From positions 1-22,687 of the forward strand of contig CAMPGU010000029.1 of the NCBI GenBank assembly GCA_946885645.1: 22,687 bases of DNA. Direction: 5' to 3'. The stretch comes from an uncultured Haloferula sp. (GTDB lineage Bacteria; Verrucomicrobiota; Verrucomicrobiae; Verrucomicrobiales; Akkermansiaceae). The position numbers were made by a program, and so were the translations under genes. Under the pieces are notes generated by a model. The model was not told the DNA's origin. It did not search any database and saw only the letters and a list, made by a program, of their open reading frames with translations. This document shows, piece after piece, positions 1-9,059 of the stretch. Position 1 is the stretch's first letter, and each line of letters opens with the position of its first letter.

Positions 1-114
1 GGCCGCCGTCTGCTCCGGCGGCTTCCAACTGTCAGGTGAATACCGTCACTGCACATCCGGCTCCTTTCGCGATTCAGCATTGCCTAGGCGCGGGCTCCGC
101 TTTCTCCTCTCCGC

Positions 115-909
115 ATGGCCGCCACGAAACGCTGGCATGAACGGACCCTGCAGGACGGCGAATGGCTCCGCGCGGATTTCGGGGATCTGACGCTGGTCGT
201 CCTGAGCATTCTGGAAGAGTGGCGGGTGGCCGCGCTCTACGGCGAACAAAGACGGGTGCTGGACCATGTGGAAAGGCCGCCGGACGACCTGCCATGGGAG
301 CGCTGGGACCGCGGGGAGAGGGACGTGAAGCTGCGTTTCCGGCCGATTTTTCCCGACCGCCCGGTTATCGTGCGGCCGCGCTCGCCCTTGCACCTTTCCC
401 CGCGGGCGAAGGCGAATTTCTTCGTCGGGATCCCCGCCTTTATCGAGCTGAACGCCCACAGCGAGGGCCAGTACGAGCGCCTGAGCGCCTGGCCCAGCGA
501 CCCGCCCTCCAATACCTGGCACGGTACCCCTATTTCCGGCACGCTTTGCTATTCGGTGAAAACACGCGCGCGGCGGCAGTTCATCGCGGACGATTGGCAG
601 GAGCTTTCGATCATTTCCACCATCGAGATCGCGAACACCGGCTCGAACATGCTGCCCTTCGAGCGCTTGTTCTACGAGACGGGGCACCTCGCGGTCTTCG
701 AGCACCTCGGCCGGTTGTGGTCGAACCACGCCCGCATCCGTACCGGGGAGAAGGATGATTCGCTAAGCGGCATCGTCTTCGGCAAAAAGCCCTTCGGGGA
801 TGCAGCCGATGGCGTGGAGCTGACTCCGCCCCGTCTCGGACGCGTGCGCCGCAGCATGCTGAAGCAGGCCTTTTCCACCTTCCTGGGTGTCACCTATCCC
901 GACGACTGA
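115..909 (+). CDS. DUF432-like protein, coupled to MscS channel
   Basis: This encodes 264 residues with no signal peptide or membrane segment, so it is probably cytoplasmic. The ATG at 115 is the first usable start, because the frame is closed upstream by stops at 37-39 and 85-87. The middle part (about residues 85-155) has the pattern P-x-x-PLxLxP, FFVGIPxxIEL and then W-x-GTPxxGTLCY followed by a basic KTRARR. I recall this style from DUF432 proteins, a family of unknown function. The family name rests on memory and was not searched. Its TGA overlaps the ATG of the downstream MscS gene (TGATG at 907-911), which indicates translational coupling. A role in channel assembly or control is therefore a reasonable inference, but nothing in the sequence gives a biochemical activity. 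The open frame and the tight coupling make the gene itself secure. Confidence 0.8.
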   Translation: MAATKRWHERTLQDGEWLRADFGDLTLVVLSILEEWRVAALYGEQRRVLDHVERPPDDLPWERWDRGERDVKLRFRPIFPDRPVIVRPRSPLHLSPRAKANFFVGIPAFIELNAHSEGQYERLSAWPSDPPSNTWHGTPISGTLCYSVKTRARRQFIADDWQELSIISTIEIANTGSNMLPFERLFYETGHLAVFEHLGRLWSNHARIRTGEKDDSLSGIVFGKKPFGDAADGVELTPPRLGRVRRSMLKQAFSTFLGVTYPDD

Positions 910-1745
910 TGCTTGCCGACCTGGTCTCGCTATTCTGGTCCAGCCCGAACCTTCAAAAGTCTCTGAAGGCCGGGATCGTCTTGGCTGTCGGTCTCCCGGC
1001 GGTCCTGATCGCCTCGCGCGTCGTAGCCCGCATCCTGCGTCATCGGCTGGGGGCGCAAGGCGGGGACCTGCTGGCAAAGATCGTCCGCTATGCGGGCTAT
1101 CTGATGGTGCTGGTGGCCGTGCTACAGGAGTTCGGCTTCAATCTCGCGGCCGTGCTCGGCGCGGCGGGCATCGCGGGCGTGGCGATCGGCTTCGCCTCGC
1201 AGACCTCCCTGTCGAATCTCATCTCGGGGCTCTTCATCGTGGGCGAGCGGCCCTTTGAAAAAGGCGACGTGATCGAGGTGGGCACCTTCAGCGGGACCGT
1301 GGAGGAGATCGGCCTGATGGCGCTCACCCTGCGGACTTTCGACAACCGCTCCGTGCGCATCCCCAACGAAACGCTGGTGAAGACGAACGTGGTGACGGTG
1401 ACCCGCTATCCCATCCGCCGCGTGGACCTCACGGTAGGCGTGGCCTACGGCGAGGCGATCGATCGGGTGATGCGCGTGCTGCGGGAGGCGGCGGAAACCC
1501 ATCCGTCCGTATTGGACGAACCGGAGACGGTCATCATTTTCAACGGTTTCGGGGAGTCTTCCCTCAACTTCATGATCGGTGCGTGGGCGATCAAGGAGGA
1601 CGTGCTGAAAGTGAAGAACGAACTGCCGCTCAGGATCAAGGAAGCCTTCGACCGGGAGGGGATCGAGATGCCTTTCCCGCACCGCGTCCTGGCAGGCGGG
1701 AAGGCGATGGAGCCGATCCCCGTGGTGCTATCGCGCACCAAGTAG
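909..1745 (+). CDS. MscS-family mechanosensitive ion channel
   Basis: This is a 278-residue small-conductance mechanosensitive channel of the inner membrane, about the size of E. coli MscS. MscS channels open under membrane tension and release solutes on hypo-osmotic shock. Three hydrophobic segments are visible at about residues 21-42, 60-76 and 79-110. The last is the Gly/Ala-rich pore helix (AAVLGAAGIAGVAIGFASQ) leading into SLSNLISG. It is followed by the beta-domain signature ERPFEKGDVIEV (about 113-124), GTVEEIGLMALTLRT (about 129-143) and the family hallmark IPNETL (about 151-156). The C-terminal alpha/beta vestibule domain ends near residue 265. The start codon overlaps the preceding stop, so both proteins come from one mRNA. 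A gene of the same strand follows only after 130 nt and has its own promoter candidate, so this two-gene unit probably ends here. Confidence 0.95.
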   Translation: MLADLVSLFWSSPNLQKSLKAGIVLAVGLPAVLIASRVVARILRHRLGAQGGDLLAKIVRYAGYLMVLVAVLQEFGFNLAAVLGAAGIAGVAIGFASQTSLSNLISGLFIVGERPFEKGDVIEVGTFSGTVEEIGLMALTLRTFDNRSVRIPNETLVKTNVVTVTRYPIRRVDLTVGVAYGEAIDRVMRVLREAAETHPSVLDEPETVIIFNGFGESSLNFMIGAWAIKEDVLKVKNELPLRIKEAFDREGIEMPFPHRVLAGGKAMEPIPVVLSRTK

Positions 1746-1826
1746 TTTTAAGATAGGTCCCGGCGGGAGATGTGGCCGGTGACGCCCGATTCCCTCCGGC
1801 GAGAAAATTTCCGGCGAGATGTCCCG

Positions 1827-1854
1827 TTGCCCCGGCCCCGTTCGTCGGGATAAT
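1827..1854 (+). promoter_or_regulatory. Sigma70-like promoter for the AHSA1 gene
   Basis: TTGCCC at 1827-1832 and GATAAT at 1849-1854 are separated by 16 nt, a reasonable -35/-10 pair. The ATG lies 21 nt after the -10, so the leader would be short. Just upstream, CCGGCGAGA occurs twice 15 nt apart (1796-1804 and 1811-1819), and a related CCGGCGGGAGATG lies near 1760. These copies may be coincidence in GC-rich DNA or may bind a regulator. Confidence 0.4.
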
Positions 1855-1875
1855 GAAACACCGAATTAAACGCAC

Positions 1876-2343
1876 ATGTCCACCGAGTCCACCACTTCCA
1901 ATACCGTCCGCCTCCATCGTGTGCTACGCGCCAAGCCGGATCGGCTCTACCGCGCCTTCATCGATCCCGATGCGATGGCGAAGTGGCTGCCGCCGCACGG
2001 CTTCACCGGCAAGGTCCATCACATGGATGCCAGGGTCGGCGGCACCTACCGGATGTCCTTCACGAATTTCAGCACCGGCAAGAGCCATGCTTTCGGCGGC
2101 AAATTCCTCGAAATGGAGCCGAACAAGCGCCTCCGCTACGACGACCAGTTCGAGGATCCGAACTTGCCCGGCACCATGATCACCACCGTCGAGCTGCGGG
2201 AGGTTTTCTGCGGGACGGAGATCCATATCACGCAGGAGGGCATCCCGCCGATGATCCCGGCCGAGGCCTGCTACATGGGCTGGCAGGAATCGCTGCAACT
2301 GCTCGACCAATTGACCGGACCGGAGATCCCGGATGAGGGGTGA
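1876..2343 (+). CDS. AHSA1/SRPBCC-family protein
   Basis: This is a 155-residue soluble protein of the START/Bet v1-like SRPBCC superfamily, AHSA1 subgroup (named after the C-terminal domain of the Hsp90 activator Aha1). Diagnostic segments are V-x-R-V-L-RAKPDRLYRAFIDPDAMAKWLPP at the N-terminus (about residues 14-40), V-GGTYRMSF (about 54-62), GKFLEMEPNKRLRYDDQFEDP (about 75-95), a T-x-V-x-LRE strand, and the C-terminal helix with GWQESLQLL (about 137-145). Bacterial members form a helix-grip cavity and are often small-molecule binding or stress-related proteins. The ligand here cannot be read from sequence. It appears monocistronic, with a candidate promoter immediately upstream. It converges with the arabinanase gene across only 39 nt. 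Confidence 0.92.
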   Translation: MSTESTTSNTVRLHRVLRAKPDRLYRAFIDPDAMAKWLPPHGFTGKVHHMDARVGGTYRMSFTNFSTGKSHAFGGKFLEMEPNKRLRYDDQFEDPNLPGTMITTVELREVFCGTEIHITQEGIPPMIPAEACYMGWQESLQLLDQLTGPEIPDEG

Positions 2344-2382
2344 AAGGGGAGAGGAGGGCCTGCCACCGCGTGACGCCACCCT

Positions 2383-3429
2383 TCACTTCCCGCCTTCAGG
2401 CGGCGCGACCTCCGGCCAGCCGTCCTCGCTCCAGGTGATCGGCATCACGCCCAGTGTGGCCTTGCCGCCCATGCGATCGTCCGCCTCGAAGTGGCAACTG
2501 AACCAGCTCTTCCCGTCCTTTTCCACGATCCCGGCGTGGCCGGGCCCGGTCAAGGGGCCGATCTTCATGTCGAGCACCATCGTACCGCCGCCATCGATCA
2601 TAAATGAGCCGTCCTTGGCCACGTAGGGACCCTTGATATCCTCGCTGCGGCCGACCTTGATGTGGTAGGTGCTCTTGTCCCCGGCGCAGCAATTGCCGCG
2701 GTTCAGGAAGAGGTAGTAGAAGCCCTTGCGCTTGTAGATCCAGGGGGCCTCGATCGATTGCCCCGCCGCGATGGGCGTCATCGGCTCATCCGGCTTCGAG
2801 CGCTTGCCGGTCTTCGGGTCCAGCTCCACCAGCTTCAGGCCGCTCCATTGCGAGCCGAAGGACATCCACAGCTTTCCGTCCTCATCTTGGAAAACGGAGG
2901 GATCGATGGTGTTGAAATCGCTGCCCTCGCGCGATTGCACCACCGGTCCGTGATCGGTCCAGCGGAAGGCCGGATCCTCGGGATCGAGCGTCGGGTTCGT
3001 CGCCAGCCCGATTGCCGAATGCATCGCGCCGAAGCTGGAGACGGAGTAGTAGAGGAGATATTGATCGCCCACCTTCAGGAGATCCGGCGCCCAATACACG
3101 CCATCGTTCTTCGGCACCTCCTTGGAGATCCACTCAGGAGCCTTCTCGAACACCCGCGGCCCGGGTTTCCACGTGACGAGGTCCTTCGATTGTAGCGAAG
3201 GCGTGCCGCGGCCGGTGTAAAAGCACCAGTAGGTATCGCCTTCCTTCACAATCGTGGAGGGATCGCGAGCCGTCACGCCGCGGCTTGCGGTTTCGGCGAG
3301 GGGACCGCCCGGCAGGGCCTTGGCGGGCTCCTCCGCGGCCAAGGGGCCGTTGAAAATCGATACGGCGGCAAGAAGCGCCCCAGGTTTGAGGGAAGAAGAT
3401 CCGGTCCGTGCAGACGCAATCAGGTTCAC
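2383..3429 (-). CDS. Secreted GH43 arabinan endo-1,5-alpha-arabinanase
   Basis: This is a glycoside hydrolase of family 43 with a five-bladed propeller, expected to cut alpha-1,5-arabinan outside the cytoplasm. The three GH43 acidic residues are visible: the base in ARDPS near the N-terminus, the pKa modulator in TIDPSVF, and the general acid in IEAPWI. The downstream LTGPGHAG carries the His that binds the central ion in arabinanases. NDGVYWAPD and WMSFGSQWSG also fit endo-arabinanases better than xylosidases. I chose the GTG at 3429 because it gives a normal signal peptide: basic start, hydrophobic GALLAAVSIF, cleavage near LAA-EEP. It also avoids overlap with the gene ending at 3488. An in-frame GTG at 3450 is an alternative. 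The frame stays open to 3591, but that extension is basic and unlike a signal peptide. No transporter or other polysaccharide enzyme lies beside it. Confidence 0.9.
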   Translation of the reverse strand: MNLIASARTGSSSLKPGALLAAVSIFNGPLAAEEPAKALPGGPLAETASRGVTARDPSTIVKEGDTYWCFYTGRGTPSLQSKDLVTWKPGPRVFEKAPEWISKEVPKNDGVYWAPDLLKVGDQYLLYYSVSSFGAMHSAIGLATNPTLDPEDPAFRWTDHGPVVQSREGSDFNTIDPSVFQDEDGKLWMSFGSQWSGLKLVELDPKTGKRSKPDEPMTPIAAGQSIEAPWIYKRKGFYYLFLNRGNCCAGDKSTYHIKVGRSEDIKGPYVAKDGSFMIDGGGTMVLDMKIGPLTGPGHAGIVEKDGKSWFSCHFEADDRMGGKATLGVMPITWSEDGWPEVAPPEGGK

Positions 3430-3487
3430 CGGGAAAGGACACGGATACACCCGCGTCAGGACAAGGCGAAAAAACGCGTTTGATTTT

Positions 3488-3664
3488 TCAAGGCTGTACC
3501 TCGACCACCTTGCCGTCCTTCCAAGTGAGCAGCGGCATTTTCCAGCGGCGATGCTCGGCGCGGAGTTCGCGGGCCATTTTCTTGGCGGCAAGCAAGCCGC
3601 GCTCCTTGGAGGTCAGTTCCCCGGAGGTCGTTACCGGCTTTGAATCTTTGGCAACCTGTTTCAT
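3488..3664 (-). CDS. 58-residue partner of zeta-like kinase, putative antitoxin
   Basis: This is a small, basic 58-residue protein. Its ATG (3664-3662) overlaps the TGA of the kinase gene (3663-3661) by 4 nt as ATGA, so the two should be co-translated. The sequence starts MKQVAKDSKPV, has a central helix-prone segment rich in Lys, Arg and Ala (SKERGLLAAKKMARELRAEHRR), and ends MPLLTWKDGKVVEVQP. A tail of the form PLxxWxDGKVVxhxP is something I recall from short proteins encoded beside zeta-like kinases in other bacteria. That recollection was not checked by search. Its position beside a toxin-type kinase suggests an antitoxin, although classical epsilon antitoxins precede zeta and are larger. 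An upstream in-frame start at 3757 would overlap the kinase by 90 nt and is not preferred. Confidence 0.75.
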   Translation of the reverse strand: MKQVAKDSKPVTTSGELTSKERGLLAAKKMARELRAEHRRWKMPLLTWKDGKVVEVQP

Positions 3665-4218
3665 GGCAGCAGCAAGGCGCTCAACTGCCGGAGCGTAGCT
3701 CCATCCGAATCGAGAAGCAACTTCGGAGGCTTGGAAACGTTGCTCCAGAGAAACCAAGCATCGGACAGCGGGGCGTACGTGCTGACGAAGTTCGCGACAC
3801 TCCGCCGGTAGCGCCGGTGAACGTCGTCGGCCGGGACGTGGTGCCCGCCCTTCTTGACCCGCTGGGCGACACGTCTCACTGCCAGGCCGGGCGAAGGAAG
3901 CCAGAGGTAGTGGAGCTCGATTTCGTACCCGGCTTTCTTGGCTCTCCGGAGTATCGCCGCTTGGGCGTGTCCGCTAAGCGTGGATTCCAAGGCGAATGAT
4001 ACCCCGCTTCCGATGCAACCGCTAATCTCTTCAAGCAACAGCCTACCCGCCTTGAGAGCGACTGTTTCAGGTGCCAGGGGAGAGAGTCCCCTGGCAATTT
4101 CGTCGGCGTTTAAAAAGCGCGGTGATATGGGGAACCGGGTGGTGAGAAAGGCCCGCGCGAACGTGGTCTTCCCCGCACCGTTGCATCCGGCGAAGAGGTA
4201 GAGCAGGGGGGGCTTCAT
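3661..4218 (-). CDS. Zeta-toxin-like P-loop kinase
   Basis: This is a 185-residue P-loop kinase of the zeta-toxin/AAA-like group. It shows a Walker A motif GCNGAGKT (residues 11-18), the zeta signature FLNADEIA (35-42) and ESTLSG (78-83) at the expected spacing, plus a basic lid-like HRRYRRSVANF segment in the C-terminal third. Classical zeta toxins phosphorylate UDP-N-acetylglucosamine and block cell-wall synthesis. Short chromosomal relatives like this one are common, and their substrate is mostly unproven. The ATG at 4218 is chosen because the motif-bearing domain starts there. The upstream extension to 4329 is Arg-rich and lies inside thiC. The gene begins 22 nt after the thiC stop on the same strand and overlaps its small partner by 4 nt. 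It could therefore be read through from the riboswitch-controlled thiC transcript. Confidence 0.88.
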   Translation of the reverse strand: MKPPLLYLFAGCNGAGKTTFARAFLTTRFPISPRFLNADEIARGLSPLAPETVALKAGRLLLEEISGCIGSGVSFALESTLSGHAQAAILRRAKKAGYEIELHYLWLPSPGLAVRRVAQRVKKGGHHVPADDVHRRYRRSVANFVSTYAPLSDAWFLWSNVSKPPKLLLDSDGATLRQLSALLLP

Positions 4219-4240
4219 CCGGCGGTTGCTAGCTGAAGCA

Positions 4241-7592
<3,352 letters not shown>

Positions 7593-7594
7593 GG

Positions 7595-7610
7595 TGCTGG
7601 AAAAACAGCA
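7595..7610. promoter_or_regulatory. Putative BlaI-type operator, box 1
   Basis: TGCTG-GAAAAA-CAGCA is a perfect 5-bp dyad with a 6-nt spacer. It begins 3 nt from the ATG of the leftward lipoprotein gene, so binding would cover the start of that message. It shares a consensus with boxes 2 and 3. Confidence 0.6.
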
Positions 7611-7637
7611 TTTCAGGATCGCCGCGTCAATTTTAAA

Positions 7638-7653
7638 TGCTGAATTTCCAACA
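7638..7653. promoter_or_regulatory. Putative BlaI-type operator, box 2
   Basis: TGCTG-AATTTC-CAACA has one mismatch from the dyad. On the minus strand it reads TGTTGGAAATTCAGCA and aligns with the other two boxes. It lies in an AT-rich stretch flanked by TTTAAATG/CATTTAAA, the probable core of the divergent promoters. Confidence 0.55.
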
Positions 7654-7660
7654 TTTAAAT

Positions 7661-7676
7661 TGCAGCTTTTCCAGCA
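7661..7676. promoter_or_regulatory. Putative BlaI-type operator, box 3
   Basis: On the minus strand this reads TGCTGGAAAAGCTGCA. Its first ten bases are identical to box 1 (TGCTGGAAAA), and it has a near-dyad structure. It lies 17 nt upstream of the blaI-type start codon, positioned for autorepression. Confidence 0.6.
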
Positions 7677-7693
7677 CAGTCTATTTCTCCTCC

Positions 7694-8065
7694 ATGAGCA
7701 ATGCTGAAACCTTGGCCCGGCGCGAGCGCCAGGTGATGGACATCCTTTACCGGAGGGGAGAGGCCACGGCCCAGGAGGTGCTGGATGAGATGCCGGATCC
7801 TCCGACCTACTCCGCCGTGCGCGCGCTGCTGGCCACGATGATGGAGAAAGGTCTGGTGGCTTTCCGCAAGGACTCGCGCCGCTATGTGTATCGCCCCGCG
7901 GTTCCGGAGAAGAAGGCGAAGCGCTCCGCGCTGAAGCAACTGCTCTCCACCTTCTTCGAGGGCAAGCCGGAGAAGCTTGTCGCAGCCTTGCTGGATCCGA
8001 AGGATCAGCAATTGAGCGAGGACGAGATCGAGAAAATCCGCAGCTTGATCGGGAAACAAGACTGA
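7694..8065 (+). CDS. BlaI/MecI-family transcriptional repressor
   Basis: This is a 123-residue winged-helix repressor of the BlaI/MecI family. The N-terminal domain (about residues 5-70) has RRERQVMDILYRRGEATAQEVLDEMP, then the recognition-helix region TYSAVRALLATMMEKGLV and the wing RRYVYRPAV. The C-terminal dimerisation and cleavage region contains LLSTFFEGKPEKLVAALL, as in the family. BlaI proteins bind dyads as dimers and are removed by proteolysis after signalling by a BlaR1-type membrane protease. The ATG at 7694 starts the known domain; an upstream in-frame start at 7637 would run through the operators and is not used. The M56 gene begins 5 nt after the stop. No beta-lactamase gene is nearby, so the regulated targets are probably the divergent lipoproteins and the pair itself. 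Confidence 0.95.
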   Translation: MSNAETLARRERQVMDILYRRGEATAQEVLDEMPDPPTYSAVRALLATMMEKGLVAFRKDSRRYVYRPAVPEKKAKRSALKQLLSTFFEGKPEKLVAALLDPKDQQLSEDEIEKIRSLIGKQD

Positions 8066-8070
8066 GCGTC

Positions 8071-8976
8071 ATGATCGCCACCGCCGTCGTCTTCTCGTTG
8101 ACCGCCGCTGCCGCCGTGTGGCTCGCAGGGCGGCGGGACGTGGCGCGGGATCCCCGGCTCACCCTGCTCGCCCTCGGCCTGCTGGCGGTCTTCCCGCTGC
8201 TCTTCTTCCTGCCGAAGTGGGAGGTCCTGCCACCGCCCGCGCGGGACACGGGGGAGGTGTCGGGTGCGATGCGCTGGCTTCCCTGGCTGTGGGCTGCCGG
8301 TGTGCTTGTGGCGTCGGTCCGCCTGGTGGCGGCCCTGGCCCAGCTTTGGCGCTGGCGGCGGGAATCGGAACGCGTCGGCGTGCGGGAGGCCGGAAATCTG
8401 ATCGTCGATGTCCGCCTCTTGAAGTCGTACCCCGGACCCGTCGCCGCCGGCATCTGGAGCCCGGTGATCTTCGTGCCTTCGGACTGGGGGTACTGGTCCC
8501 CCGAGGTCCGCGAGGCGGTGCTGGCTCACGAGATGAAGCATCATCTGCGGCGGGATCCGCTCTGGCGCGCCGTCGGGGCGGTCGCCTGCACCCTGCACTG
8601 GTTCAATCCCCTGGTCTGGTGGATGGCGGGCCGGCTGGCGGACCAGTGCGAATTCGCCTGCGACGAGGCCGTGGTGGCCGATGGCTTCCGAGCCGACCGC
8701 TACGCCAATGTCCTCTGTGATCTCGCCGCGGCGACCCGCGCACCCGCGACCACGCTGGCGATGGCTCACGAGGGCGGGCTGGAGGCCCGCGTGAGGCGGA
8801 TGATGACCAAGGTTCCGCGCGGGTCCCGCATGGTGCTCGCGGCCCTGATCCTTTTCACCGCCGTCACCGCGATCGGGCTGGCGGTTTTACGCCGTGCCGA
8901 GCCTCCGGAAAAACCGGCGATCCCCATCGAGGAAATCCGCACCCGCCTGGAGGCCGATCCCTTCCCCGGGAATTGA
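8071..8976 (+). CDS. BlaR1-like M56 membrane metalloprotease lacking sensor domain
   Basis: This is a 301-residue integral membrane zinc protease of peptidase family M56. Hydrophobic segments lie at about residues 3-20, 31-48, 69-91 and 254-274, with a weaker one near 168-185. The zinc motif HEMKH is at 153-157 and the conserved CDEAVV at 197-202; SPVIFVPSDW and HWFNPLVWW are family signatures. BlaR1 proteins cleave or trigger cleavage of their BlaI partner. Unlike BlaR1/MecR1, which are near 585-600 residues and carry an extracytoplasmic penicillin-binding sensor, this protein stops about 27 residues after the last membrane helix. It has no beta-lactam sensor, so the signal must be something else. 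It follows the blaI-type gene by 5 nt. The gene ends tail-to-tail with the cytochrome gene. Confidence 0.93.
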   Translation: MIATAVVFSLTAAAAVWLAGRRDVARDPRLTLLALGLLAVFPLLFFLPKWEVLPPPARDTGEVSGAMRWLPWLWAAGVLVASVRLVAALAQLWRWRRESERVGVREAGNLIVDVRLLKSYPGPVAAGIWSPVIFVPSDWGYWSPEVREAVLAHEMKHHLRRDPLWRAVGAVACTLHWFNPLVWWMAGRLADQCEFACDEAVVADGFRADRYANVLCDLAAATRAPATTLAMAHEGGLEARVRRMMTKVPRGSRMVLAALILFTAVTAIGLAVLRRAEPPEKPAIPIEEIRTRLEADPFPGN

Positions 8977-8980
8977 AGTA

Positions 8981-9001
8981 GCACAAGGTTCCACGTTGTG
9001 C
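8981..9001. terminator. Possible weak hairpin between convergent genes
   Basis: GCACAA (8981-8986) pairs with TTGTGC (8996-9001) around a 9-nt loop in the 83-nt gap between two converging genes. The stem is only 6 bp and has no T-run on either side, so this is a weak terminator candidate. Confidence 0.3.
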
Positions 9002-9059
9002 GGCAGGCGTCCGCCCCGGAAGAGCAATCGCCCCCGCGCCTTTGACATGGAACGCCGCG

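Noticed and set aside
46..729. 227-codon minus-strand frame opposite the DUF432-like gene
   Set aside because: It has Arg/Pro-rich shadow composition and conflicts with the coupled DUF432-like/MscS pair.
7593..8453. N-terminal extension of the 269-residue lipoprotein through the blaI region
   Set aside because: It is antisense to the repressor and protease genes, and the lipoprotein signal peptide begins at 7592.
7694..8976. Beta-lactam resistance operon
   Set aside because: The regulator pair resembles BlaI/BlaR1, but there is no sensor domain and no beta-lactamase or PBP gene in the window.
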